Shown piece after piece: positions 37,856-50,599 of a stretch of 64,000 nt of DNA. Below the pieces are notes generated by a model. It was not told the origin of the DNA. It worked only from the letters and a program-made list of their open reading frames with translations, and did not search any database. The first letter of the stretch is position 1, and each line of letters opens with the position of its first letter. The stretch is taken from positions 9,350,660 through 9,414,659 of the forward strand of contig CM076671.1 of assembly GCA_038496675.1 (NCBI GenBank), given 5' to 3'. Source of the DNA: Rachycentron canadum (taxonomy: Eukaryota > Chordata > Actinopteri > Carangiformes > Rachycentridae). A program made the position numbers and the translations under genes.

Positions 37856-38860
37856 TGCGGTTACGGACCGGCTTCTTTTCTGGTTTCAGTGAAACAAAAA
37901 ACCTCCAAACTTTTTAGTGGAAGACAAGACGTTTCAGAGGCAGATTGAAGAAAGTTTTTCTAAATCTCATTTAAAACATTAATTGACTTCACACAGATAG
38001 TATATAAATTATGAGAATCGCTTGATGTTTGGTTTAAAGAGCACATTTTACTCTCAGGGTCGCAGCAGTCTGGCCTGAATACAATCAGCTCACTAACGAT
38101 GAAACACTGAGGTTCAGGGAGAAAAAGCACAGTGATCATATCCCTCAGCAAAGGACGCTGTTCACGTTCTACCTTGTCAGTTAATTGAGGAGACGAGGTG
38201 TGTCAGGATCTGTCTTCAGTTCAGGGGACGAGCAGCGATTCAATCGGTTTGCTTTGCAGTAAATAGTTGGAGTCACAGTCACAGTGATGGGTGGGGGGGT
38301 GGGTTGGCAGTTTGGTTCAGTTTAGACTGTTTTGTGCAAATGAAAGTTCTGCGGGACAATGCCGTTGCTCGAAACAGTAAAACGTGGCCTAATGGTTCAT
38401 GAAAATGTGAGATGTCCAGCTACACACCTCTGAGTGTTTTTTCTCAAGAGCTTTTTTCCTTTTCATCCAAGTTTCCACGGTATACGGCGCTAACACAAGA
38501 TGACTGATCCGATGCAAAGCATAAAAGTATGAACTCCCTGAACCCGCTCTCCTCCTCCTGCTTGACAGCAGCAGCCGTAGTTTGTTGCTGCCTGAATGCG
38601 CACAGTGATTGAAATATTCAGTATAAAGCAGATTTATCATATATACGCTGTATGAGTCACGTACGGTCTGTTTTTTTTTTGTTTTTTTTTGGCTGTCCGG
38701 TCTCTTTGTACTGTTGCAGTTTGAGGTTGTCGTGTCTCACTGAGACAAATTCCTCCAAACTTAATGTAGATTCTGTTTCTAAAAGCTTTTCTTGCACTCA
38801 ATTTATATTCATTCAGTTAAATTAAGGGTTTGGTTTGTTGGAGAGGAGTTAAGCATCAAT
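37856..38860. other. Intergenic stretch, nothing recognised
   Basis: T-tracts at 38671-38690. No gene. Confidence 0.4.
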
Positions 38861-39800
38861 AAGACTTCAATCAACCAGCATGAATTTCAGGGAGGATCCC
38901 GGCAAGGTCTGCATCAAATCCCGCTAATGTGCCTCCCACACAGATTTTAGCGTTACTGTTATTGAGTGAAGGGTTGTAATTAAAGGCAGGTTCACATCGA
39001 TGAATATGGGTTATTTAGCTCAAAAGATAATTTCTGGTGATGCTTTACATAATCCTTAAAATTTACAAGGATGCCCTGCTCCTGAGGAAAAAATATAAAT
39101 TAATGGAAAAGCTAATGGACATGTTGATGGCATTTCGGTAAACCTAATAAGAATTGATTCTTGGTTGTGAGAACATTTTCATTCCTCAAACCTCCCCCGT
39201 GCTTTACATGTGTAATGAACCTGCCTGAGCATTGATCAAAAACAAAAATTGGAGGAGTAAATCTGCTTAAAAAGCCCATCTCCCCCTCGTCTGCCTGTGC
39301 TTTGTCCTGGCAGCGGGCTGGCCAGCACTTACCGAGGTGCTATATGTCTCTTAAATTACTAAATTGCCTTCTGGCCCCTGTGCTTTTTTTCCCCCCGCGT
39401 TGGTTTGCGGGCATTAGTCGAAAGTTTTCCCGCAAATATTTAATCCTCGCCGTGACTGACAATGTTGTCAGACCTCCGGACGGGTTTTACGCCGTTATTA
39501 CAAGCGCTCCTCCGTCCGTGGCACTTTGGATTATTCAAGATTATGTTGTAATCCCTTTAATCCTCATTGCATTAAGATTTCAGTCAAAATACGGCAACAG
39601 TAAAGTAGCACTCAGAAGCAATGAGGTCTTAAGCAGGCGTCATGATTGGGCAGCTGCCTTCATTTCCTCCCTTTTTCTCTTTATTTATTCTCTCGTCTCT
39701 CTACATTGTCAATAAGCTGAGCAACAGATACGTATTTGCTTTTCAGAAGCGACAATGATTTATTCCGGGCGGTGAAAGCCATCTCCAATCACTGCGGAGG
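38861..39800. promoter_or_regulatory. Regulatory-looking noncoding block with a TAATCC cluster
   Basis: TAATCC occurs at 39441-39446, 39549-39554 and 39558-39563, and its reverse GGATTA at 39528-39533. Many other homeodomain cores are present (TTAAATTACTAAATT, TGTAATTAAAGG). A 137-codon plus-strand ORF crosses it (39302-39715) but has no domain character. I read the block as noncoding. Confidence 0.35.
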
Positions 39801-42800
39801 AAAACACATATTTACCAGCTCGTGGTGTCAAGGCGAAGCAAAGACAAACTGAGGGCGGGGGTGTGTTCACAAGAAGACTGAGCATCCGAGTTTCCGCCAG
39901 CTTGTATCGGGCAACTTTTCTGATGAAATATTTGTCTCCGGCGGTGCGTCCTGTGGTTACTGTTCAACTGTTTCTCCCCCAACTGATGTTCTCCTGCTGC
40001 TCTATACAGCCCTTATCTCTCTCCGCTCGACTTCCCGCCATGCCAGAGAGCTTCCAGCAGACTCCTCTGTCTGCGTCTTGAAGCTACATGAATAAAACAA
40101 CCTCCAACTTTAAAACTGTGGCTTGTTTTGCTGTGTGTCTATGAAAAAAGTGATCCACATCGCGCAGCTGTGTGAATCTTGACAGGATGCAAATGTACAC
40201 AGCCGTCAATCAGTTTTGGATCCAGGTTTAATACTCGACACGATGTAACTGGAGACCTGGTCGTATTTGTGTCACCTCCGTGTCCCAGACGAATGACTCG
40301 GCTTGAAAAGCGTCGTCTGTTCAAAGTCTGACAGGAAGTTCACCTCACGTGCTCTAAAGCACCTTGGACTCAGAGATTTGTTCATCAGCAAAGAGAGAAA
40401 AAGCTTTTTACGCCCTCTTTTCTCAAGAATCAGGGCGGTGGACAAAGTACAGAGATGTTAGAACGCATTAGAAATATATATCAATCAAAACAGTGTTTTG
40501 TTTTTTGTAAAGTTTTTATCTTAAATTCTAAATTCGGTATAACTGAGATGATTTTAGGTCCAAGATGCACTTTAGGAATCATTCTCTTTGTTTGCTGCAA
40601 ACAGTGTCTGAGTTTTTATGCAAAGAAAAAGTATGTGGAAAAAAGTTTTTATTATCTGTAGCGACGTGTTTTCACCGGTGTATAGAGGACCAGCTCTTGG
40701 GGAGATTTTTAACAATATCATCCTTAATTTGATCACTGACGCACCACTGATTCTCACCAAACCACAAAAGACTTCTTCCTCCCGGAGATGTACTGTTTTT
40801 CCTTCCCTTTTGCTTGATCTGGCAGATGCTTGACGATGTAGTTCTTTTGTTTCGAGGGGTAGAAACGCTGCGAGGTGAAAGGAGAAGCGGGTACTTGTCG
40901 GTGCCATAGCTCTCAACTTCAAACCCTATAAGATCTCCAACTCGCCTCAGAGTCAAACTTCAAACCAGCAGCGAGCGGTTGAGAGAAGACGAGCAGGATG
41001 ATCCTGAGTGGAGCAGATCTTGTTGGTGCTACGGGCCAGCCGTGTCTCTGCGTGTGTGTCGATGGAGTTTGCGTTGAAACGTTAATGCACCGAGGTTAGC
41101 GTGAGGGTCGGAAGCCCGAGGGGCGACAACCAGGCAGCACGCGGAGCAGAATCAGAACAACCTTGTCTCCTACAAAATACTGTAATGAACCACTGATGTG
41201 CTTTGGAGGAGCCGTAATTGCTGCCTCGATTTTGTTTAATGTAGTTTTTTTTTTTTTTTTGCCTAAATCAAGACGTCCAACGAAAATCACAGGGAGGAGG
41301 TTGAGGTCAGGAAAACAGGGTTCGTGTTGGGCAAAGTTAGAGACAGATGATTGTTTCTGCCCTTTTTTTTAATTTTCCCTTTCCCTGACTTTTGAGCACC
41401 TGTCAAAGGCCGAACAGACCGAAGTGTGTACGACGACGTACGCTGCGTCACAGAGTCCTGATAAAAAGACGATCTTATTTTTACATTTTACATTTCTTCA
41501 CCATATTTATTGAGAACATAACAGTAAAATGGATTTGCTGTTGTAAATGAGTTGCATGCGAATGTAAAGTGTAGGAGACAAGTGTTCACTCGATGAGTTG
41601 GCTTTGGCTTCTACGCTTCAAAGTTTTAACAGAAAGTTGTTACTGCCGATTTTCTACCAGATTGGGTGGGTCAAGAGAAAAGAAACTATTGAAAAGCATC
41701 ATGGGAAGTGTAGATTTCACGGAGCCTGACCCACGCCAGAGAATAAAAGTCAGGATATTTCAGCCTCTGCTGTTCTTCAGCCTTAGTACTTCTGTAAAAA
41801 GAGTCTAGTTTGGAGCGTTTGGTGGTTGTTCTGGGACGGTAGGCGTCAGTTTCTTTGCCTGCTTCAAACTTAACAGTATAACACAATCTGGTCATGTGGG
41901 TATATGTAAAATGTATACTTGAGCAGCAGTTGTGCAGAAGACACTAACACTGCAGGGCTGAGGGATTCGTGCCACCCACACTGAAAGCAGCAGCACTCTG
42001 GGAACTCTGAGGCGCTTTCGCAGATGCCCCAAAGTTCGATGAACTACCTCTTCTCTCTTGTGGTCTTTTGACTTTGCAAATCAGACAGAACGACAAGAGC
42101 ACACTGTGTGTCAGGATGTGTGACTGGCTCGCTGCGCTGTGCTGCGTGTGTGTGTGTGTGGTGGGTGAAAGTAGGTTACAGTTTGCTTTTAGGACATGTA
42201 TCTGACCCCCTGACCCTGGCTTGGATCCTGCTCCCAGACTCCTTCAGCAGCAACAAACGGTCGAGGCCTCCAGGACTCAGCTACCGGTGTCAAAGAGCAC
42301 GGGCAGCCCGGAGAGGCTTTCACATAGCGACAACTCTCAAACAGCCGCCCGTTCCTCCCTCCTCTTCTCTCAGCCACCACCCCTACAGATGTTTATTTCT
42401 CCAGCTTGTCCCCAAAATCCATTCTCGTAACAACCGCTGCCGCCGTCGTCGTCGTCGTCTCTGTTATGTCGCAGCAGATGAACGCCCAATCTCTGGCGTT
42501 TGAGGCTGAAAAGGTTTGAGTTTCGTTGAGTCAGAACTGCAGCGAAGCCTCGGATGCCCCTGACATTTTGCCTTTGGACGACCCGTATCACGTTGACAAA
42601 AACAAGAGCGGCGGTTTCACCTCAGAGACACAGAAGTCACTCTGAAAAATATCCTCGCGATAACGCTCGAGGGTTAAACTGACATGAAGATGATTATCGA
42701 GAGTGTTTGTCCCCTGTGCGTCCAACTGTATACAGTGATAACTTCCATTTCATGATGCCAGCGCAGTTAGATCGTTTCAAAACAATCTCACTCATTCACT

Positions 42801-43799
42801 TCTGGTTCGCTTCTGGTTTCTTCCATATATTTTTGGCTGTGCACAGATGGTCTGCAAAGACCCCTGCAGCCATGCATATATATATATGTATATATATATA
42901 TATATCATTATTTATTTTTGACCAATTTGTATAAAGGTTTTGACACAAGTTCTTTTCTCTTTGCGATATCATTCAATTATTTAAAAATAAAGTTACTTGG
43001 TGATACAGAGAGTTGTGGTGTCACCATGGGCACATTAGCTGCAGCTGTAGTGAAAATCTGGCTTCATGCATTTCTATCTAAATGCTTTGCTGCTCTGATG
43101 ACTCAGCAGACTTTCTCCTGGCCACACTGCAAAAATCGATCGAGACATTTTAGTCTGCGGCTCAGGTAAAGTGACAAAACCAGCCAGAATCAGTTTGTGT
43201 CTGAGGCAAAGCAGCCTGTTGAGGCAAAACAGTGAATGCATTGGAGACAGGTTGAAACTCTGGTGTCTGGTTTAAAGAAATGGAAAGAAATAACTTGATC
43301 AGGTGAAGTTTTTTTGCAGTCAAACCCGTGCTTTGTATTGGATTTCTCCTCCAGTTGAGCCCGTTGATTTCCTGGAAGCCATTAAAACGTGAAAGAAGGT
43401 CAGACCTGATTCTTTTCTGAGCCGTATCTTGGGGAATGGAGCAAAAGTGCAGAGAGTTTGGCCAGAAGGTGAAGCCTGAGCTCAGTCTGTATGTCTGAGA
43501 TTTGCAGTGAAGGGAAAACGCAGGTCGTCAGTGTTTTTTAAGCCGGTATCCGGAGAGGTTTCCAGGGAGCACTTGCGTGAAATGGGCGAGATGTTCCCGC
43601 CAGCACACTCGTGTTTCTTTTCCAGTTTATACGAGTCGCAGTATACACATGCCATAACACAGAAATATTTTGTCAATAGGCATATACAAAGCACTCTTTG
43701 GGCCACAGGAGAGCCATGAGAGAGTGTCCAATGTTTTTAAGAGGTCGATTCTGTGTTAAAAACAATGGGCAGTAAAAAAATCCCCTCGCTGGAGGAAAA
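39801..43799. other. Intergenic stretch, nothing recognised apart from simple repeats
   Basis: T-run 41246-41261, a GTC triplet patch at 42443-42460, and a TA repeat at 42880-42905. ORFs at 40572-40956 and 42108-42591 overlap on opposite strands and lack family resemblance. Confidence 0.45.
42880..42905. repeat. (TA)n microsatellite
   Basis: Interrupted TATATA run of about 25 bases. Confidence 0.8.
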
Positions 43800-44720
43800 T
43801 AGCCACTTTCACCGCAGCTCCCAGGATGAGTGTTTACACATGCTCAGCTGGATCCGTCGGACCCCACCTCGCCGCCGACCTGCGCCGCCGTACAAATAAA
43901 CAGGAAGGCCGCAGGCACTTGGATGAAGGCCACACTCATAATTCACCAAAAGCAGTATATTTTACACAGGGCCAGCGCGCTTTGGTCTGGCTCCAGCAAA
44001 AGGAATAAACTGTTAATCCATAAAAAGGCACGCTGGTTATGCGATACACCACTTAGGTGCCATCTGAAAGCTCCATATCCTTTTAGCACTGGCCCTCTGT
44101 GAGCAGCGCTCGTTGATTTGGATGGAAGTTAAAAGAGAATTGTTAACAATAGGGATCGTATAACATGGATGTTATGGTTGTTTGTTAGAGGCATATTTAT
44201 GCGAAAGGGGAAAACTGCAGTTATGAAAAAGCTGGACACTTTATTGCCGGGTTCAGAAAATACTTGAATGTAAAAATGCCCAAAACAGCTGGCAGCTGAA
44301 TGAAGTTCTCTCCACAAAATTACTGTTTCCATCAACCGCTGACTGTTACTGCATGTAATTTAGCACGATGTTGAAATCTGACACCTCTGGAAGAAGCTCT
44401 GATTGACAGAAAGTGTTTATCTCGTTAGTGTGAAACAATAGCAGGAAATTGCCTCTAAAGCCGGCGTTTTCAGATGCTTCAAGTTGTCTCCGAGTTGAGT
44501 GACTTCTTTTTTTCTTCTTCATTTAAAAAGCCAAACTGTGCCACAAAAGAGAAAACCGTCCAGATCTTCTCCGCTGCACTTAGACGCTCAGATGAACGCA
44601 GCGAACATGAAAAGCAATCTTCAAAAGCTATCTTTATCCCCCTGCAGTTTGAAGTGCTGAAATTAAAGTTGCATATGGATGCCATCGAGACGCGAGCCAC
44701 TCGGGGAGATTAACGACAAC
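43800..44720. promoter_or_regulatory. Regulatory-looking noncoding block
   Basis: Non-repetitive mixed-composition DNA with CATAATTCACC, AACTGTTAATCC and CTGCATGTAATTTAGC. Candidate conserved noncoding sequence. Confidence 0.25.
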
Positions 44721-44879
44721 ACGAGGCATCTGTGCATTCCTAAACCGTGTGTGTCCCGGTCGCCTGCACACACAGCCGACGCCGTCGAAGGCGACGCACC
44801 CACACAGATCGAGGCGCGATAATCTGAAATTGGCTCTTTTCAAAGATCTCTAAGTCCAGACCGGGTTACCGCAGCAGCA

Positions 44880-45800
44880 GTGTCATATGGTCAAAGTCAC
44901 ACGGAAGCGCTCTGAATTATCCCGCCCGTCAAGTCCGGGCCTTCAAAATAAGTCCTCGGAATCAGCTTAATAAAATATCACATTCTCACATTATCAAGAG
45001 CTGTAATTTGCTCAATATCTAATTTACTGATGCCGCAGATCGGGAATAAGCTCGACGATCTGTTCAAGGGGCTTGAAGTTAAATCAGAAAGCAATTATCT
45101 ATAAATAGCTGGTGTGTATCCTCCAGCTTATTCGTGTTTACCACTCCAGGTGTATTATTTCAGCGGGAGAGCCCTTGATCGAGGACTTTGCACGATTACG
45201 CTTAAACGCTAATAACGAAGCATCATAGGCGCCCGATCGTTTCAACGCGGTTGACCGGAGAAGTCAGTTTGAGTCAATTATAACCAGCTGCCCGCCACGG
45301 CCCAGAGCGGACGCGACACTTGGCTCGGTCACATCGTGGAAGATACGCAGACGGAAGCCGTTTGCAATCGGTTCATAAAACCCGCAGGTACCTTCCACGT
45401 GCATTAATTCAATTAACACCACATCTAATTGGAAAGAGAGTCAAGGACAATTAGAGCAGGTCCAAAATAGACTTGAGGATAATTACGGCACTGAGGTGCG
45501 GACGACACACTAGCGGCTGCGTCGGAAACCAGCATTGACACGCAGACCTCGAGACATTTTCCCGCCTTTAAACTGACCCGAGACCAGCTCTACCTCCAGG
45601 AGACAAGGATAAATCCACCGTCCAAGGAGTTAGAGCAAAAAGTCACAATTGGAGATTAAAGGTAAATAAAACCAAATGTCTTGGAACAAATAATAATCAG
45701 TGAATTGAAAGATCACGCCGTCGGCATCCGTGTGACGACGATTTTTACGGCTGTAATTGTGATCGATTCGCCATCAATAACCCATCACAGAGCACATCCT
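44880..45800. promoter_or_regulatory. Long block resembling a conserved enhancer
   Basis: About 900 bases free of simple repeats and transposons, with CAGCTTAATAAAATATC, GCTGTAATTTGCTC, CAATTATCTATAAATAGC, GCATTAATTCAATTAACACC, CATCTAATTGG and GATAATTACGG. The base texture differs sharply from the repeat-laden flanks. Conservation is predicted, not shown. Confidence 0.4.
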
Positions 45801-48019
45801 ATCAGAAAGTGGTACCAAATGTTCTGACCAGTAAATCCACAGCTGAAGGTGCATTGTGGGATAAACGAGGCCAGACATACCGGCAGGGCCGCAACGAGGC
45901 CGCAGGAAATATTTCACAATTGAATATACAACAGGATGGAGGAAAAGGGGCTTACAAAATACACCTCTTTTGCAATATAAACAGGATTTTCATCTAAATT
46001 GTGTACACAGCCGCAATAGTTCAGCTGGAGAGCGTCAGGTCTTAGCTCACTAATATGGCAAACAGCATCGATGCAGATATCACTCACACAGACCCCAAAG
46101 TAAATACAACCCTGCGATTCATCCAAGGTAACAATTGAGGTTGTGTACGATATGATGGAATGTACAAAACCCCCCATTAAACGCTTGTTCAAATATTTAT
46201 ATTTCTTTTTGGTATAAATATAACAGAAAGTTTCACAGTTCTGGCATTGTTTGGAAGGGCAAGGAACCCGCTCGCGTTATAAATGAGAGCTGGGTGACAG
46301 GTGGCGATGCAAAAATGAAGAGCGTCGGGGCCTGAAGGTAAACAGAGGCCTGTAACAATACGGACTGATGTGTTTGGAAGTGAGGCAGCGGACCACAGCG
46401 ATGCAGCGGCATATTTCACGAGACTGAGTCAGAGTTTTATTGCCTCGGTCAGGCTGTGGAGGAGACGTCCACACACCGAGGGACACACACTTTGGTCCCG
46501 GATGGATTTCGCTGTTTCAGCTATAAGTTTTTCTTCTCCTTTTTTTTTTTTTTTTTCTCCTCCACATCCACAGATTTAAACATTTCCAAATTTGCACTCA
46601 CGTATAGTAACAAACTGCAAATCAATCACTCTCCACTTCCCTGTGTGAGTAGCACATACTGTTCAGACCAGAAGCACAAAACACACACATTTCCACGATT
46701 AGATTAATCAATTCCATCAGTTATATCTGAGCTCAAACTTTAGTCCTGACTGTACGTTTCCAGCAAAACTAGAAAGCAGCTTTTCTGGGCTTTTCCTGTG
46801 AGATAGATTAGAGCAGTCCTACCTTTTGGGGGGGGGGGGGGGGATTGGCCTGCATTACGTTTTTGCTTTGACTTTAAACCACTGTGAGTTTTTGATTTGA
46901 CAGTCTCATTTGCTGGTTGACAGGTTGTCTGAAGGAGATCTGAATAAGGACCACTTACCGCGGGGGGGGGGGGGGGGGCATTTGACACGGTAAAGCACAC
47001 GAAGCCATTGTCTTCTATTAAAGCCTACACAACAACAAAGCAACTGTCCTGCTTCCCAGCACAGTAATTTGTGTACTTCTGTGCCACGACAGCTCCTGCG
47101 TGTCTGATGAGTCTTTGCTACAGGCGTTAACTAACCAAAGTCATGATAACAAGCACGAAAAAGTCAGAGAGCAGACACGGCACCAAAATACGAGCTGCAA
47201 ATCGTTCATCTTTAAAATATAACCCTCGTAAAATCTGCTTAAAACGGCAGGAACAACAAATCCACTTCTCTCTACACACCTTTTTACTTCAGTGAAGATA
47301 TTTGGATTGTAAAAATACAGCCATAAACATTCAGGCCTTTCTTCACTCGGCAAATGAGCGCAGGCGCCGCTCGACATCCTGACACACGTTTTCATGGTGC
47401 CTGGTCCCCGTAATGAACCGGAGCTCGAAAAGTGACTTAAAAAGCCGGCGTCTGGCTGGTTGACCTGGCACGAGCGTGGAGATCAATAGGAGGCGGCTTT
47501 GATAATTGCTCGGAGCTTCATTAAAAGCAGGAGGAGCTCGCGGAGGATGCCCCCTCTACTCGCCGTGGATGGGGCCACATCACATCAGAGGCCAGACTTA
47601 GAAAAAGAAAAAAAACACACACACACTTAAACTTCTCCCCTTCTCTGGCTGTGATGGTAAACATGTCCTGATTGGCTTCAGGGGGAGATGAGCGAGGTAT
47701 CAAAGCCAGTTAATTTCCCCAGTTAGGAGAATCTGTCAGCGCTTAGAAAACCTTTAAGGAGGACGACGACGCTGTCGACTTAAATACGACGTGATGCGTC
47801 CAAAAGCCATGACCGACCATCTCCATCTCAAAGAATAGAAGCCACGCTGTAGAAATATTCTTTTTGTGGCTCACACCAACAGAATCACTTTAATCAACTC
47901 TAGTTTCTCTTGAATTCTGTTAAAAAAATAGATTTTATTGGCCAAAAGAAGAAAAAAAAAAAAAAGACAGAAAGAAAAAACCCTCTAATGCTACATGCTG
48001 CTAGTGAAATGAGGTTCAT
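45801..48019. other. Intergenic stretch with long poly-G runs
   Basis: G16 at 46828-46843, G17 at 46962-46978, and a T-run at 46539-46556. No gene found. Confidence 0.45.
46828..46978 (+). repeat. Pair of poly-G runs
   Basis: Sixteen and seventeen consecutive G about 118 bases apart. Their lengths are likely unreliable in an assembly. Confidence 0.85.
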
Positions 48020-50599
48020 TAAGGTTTTGATGTGACTGGATAATCACCCTTCAAAATATAAGCAGAGCTGGTAAACATGAATTATTAGGGGAGGAGGAGG
48101 AGGAGGAAGGGCAGAAAAATCCAGCAGCAGGACCTCATTGGCAATGCAAAACTTTAATACTCGCAACTGAAGAGGTCTGACGTGTCGAGGTGTAATGTCA
48201 GCTATCGATTGATCGGCGGTCGGGTGTCTCGGTGTCAGGCCCCATTGACATTCTCTCGTCTTACGATGGAGGGAACTTGTTATATCTGTTTACGGCCGCG
48301 CGAATGTGCCAGGAATTCCTCGTCTCTGCAGCGGCTGGCTCTTCCTCCTCCCCCCCCCCCTCCCCCCACTTTTCTGGGAAGGTATCGTAACAGATCTTTT
48401 AGCGTCTTTGCTCCGGCCTGAGCTGTTGACTGTAAGCGCGAAGGCAATTGATCATCCTCCTCCTCGCCCTCCAGGACACACACTGATACACGCATAATCA
48501 TACATGCTAATATACTGGGTTGGTAAGCCTCGCAAACTCTCAGCGGTTCGAGTTTCTGGTCAGGTTTTCAAAGGTTTAAGTCTCCATATCCTGCAACATG
48601 TATAGATTTAGAAAAAAAAATGAAATGCCATATATTTACTTGTTAATAGCAGCACTGCAGGCTGCATGTTGCTGCAGGCTCTTTGTGGCCCAGTCCTGCC
48701 AAGACATGGGAAATAAGTGACTCAACTCCTCTGTAGTGCAGCACCTTGTGTAAGAGTATGTAACAGAAGACGTCATCCAGCTGTCTGATGAAAACCAACG
48801 CTGCACAAACACCTACAGCTCATCAAAGTATTTGTTTATCTACAAAAACCCAGTGAATGGCTCCTAAAATACACCCAGTTCCTCTTCAGCTGGGTTTTTT
48901 AGCAGTAGTCCAGTATTTCACAATGAAACAACATTTGTCTATTATTCAGGAAACTTAAATCTCTAAGCCGTAGTGTCAAGTGTCCTTTGACCTTGGTCGT
49001 GAGCCACTGGTCTTAAATGTGTGAGTCTAGGAAACAGCGGCGCCCAAACCTGCCGCTCGGTTACATCCTCCCTTCTTCCCCCCCCCCCCCCGGACGCTGA
49101 CCTGCAGTTTATCACGTCACGTATCGCACCTCCAAAACTCGCTCTTCATGCATGCACGCACGCCTGCACACGGCGCATATGTATTTTCTCAAAACAAAAC
49201 CCCAAACACCCGGAGCGAGCGTGTGTTGTTAGGTGACAAGTCAACGCCACCGCCTCCTCCCCCCCTGTACAAAAATAAAAACACACAGAGAGGTGGCGGG
49301 GAGCGTCTACACCCCCCGGTCCATCGCTCTCAGCAGGGGTTATTGATTGTGACGTGCGCTCGCAGTGCACCTTCCCAGTCGCCTGTCAGCCAGATGCATG
49401 CTGGCAGGTCCGGCCCCCTCCACCCCCCACCCTTTGACAGCTCCCGCGCGGCAGGGAGGTTGTAGGGGTGGTGATGGTGTTGGAGAGGGGGAGGATGGAG
49501 GAGGAGGGCAATTGTCAGCGAGCAAAACAGAGGGAGAAAGACAGCTGGAGGGGCCTCGGCCCTCGATGTCTGCCCTCGCCGCTCTCCCCGGGTCCACAGT
49601 AGGTGAACCTTGACCCCTCGACCCCGCTCTTGTTTGCGTCGTGGTCGTCGCTACAAGGTGAGAGGAGCTGCCTGCGTGGGTCAGCCTCTGTTTGAGGATA
49701 CCCAGGTCTGTCACAGTCGATCTTTTGTGGTTTTTCACCCCGAAAACGCCCCCCCGGGATAAGGACCAACCTTTTCGGTCTGCGCTCGACATTACTGTCG
49801 CAACGTTTAGCGCGACAAACCCTCCCCTTCCTCCTCTTCGCTGTAACAACCGTCCAACCCCCCACCTGCAGCTTGTTTAACGCCAGCGTCTCCAGAAGGT
49901 GCATCCCGCGCACGCTCTGCGGCTGAGACAGGTAATGAGTTAGCTCGGGGGAGGCCGACATGACTGCACGCGTGTGAGAGTGTGAAATTACCTGACACAG
50001 CTTTCATCGAGGCAAGGTGCTTCCGCCGTCTGTGTGTTCGCAACCGTGGGATTTGTACACACATGTTCACACAGAGAGAGAGGGAGCGAGAGAGAGGGGA
50101 GGGAAGGAGGTGGGAGAACAGCATATGCCATTTGGTGAATGCTTTCGTCCAAACTGCCTCATGGCACCGTGAGCGTTTGTTCCTTTTTCAGGTTTTGTCT
50201 TCACAATGATCTCTTTTCCAAGAGAGAAAGCAGAGTGCGTAAGTTTGTGGCCGACTGGGTGGATTTTCCTTCGGCTGATAAGTTAAACTAATATTTATCT
50301 TTAATCAGTTCAGCCTTACCTGAACCTTCAACAACCGAAATCTTGTCCCGGTGTACGTTGTTGCAGGCCTGAAAATGAACAGACCTTTTGCGTTTGTGGG
50401 TGAAAGACGACGGGCCTTTGTTCACCCAGTCGCTCAGGGGAAACACTTGGACTCGAACCTGCCGTATGTCACGTCGCATTTTAGAGTCAAAGCTGCGATT
50501 GGCCTGTTTGCGAGCACCACGCCAAGCCCGAAATACTAAATGGATCATAAGTAATAATCACCCCGGGTTTGCAGACAATAACCCCCCCACCCCAGCCCC
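48020..50599. other. GC-richer intergenic stretch
   Basis: C-runs at 48350-48360 and 49079-49091, a G-rich part at 49455-49510, and a GA tract at 50073-50100. DR1-like elements lie on the minus strand at 48981-48993 and 49604-49616. Two 148-169-codon minus-strand ORFs (49340-49961) are overlapping and compositional, without domain signals. Confidence 0.45.

Noticed and set aside
39302..39715. 137-codon plus-strand ORF with hydrophobic stretches
   Set aside because: No family resemblance, no splice signals forming a gene, and it lies in a motif-rich noncoding block. An open frame by chance fits better.
48552..48566. GGTTCGAGTTTC, possible tRNA T-arm
   Set aside because: The surrounding bases do not fold into a tRNA.
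49340..49961. Two overlapping minus-strand ORFs of 148 and 169 codons
   Set aside because: Different frames of the same GC-rich DNA with no recognisable motif.
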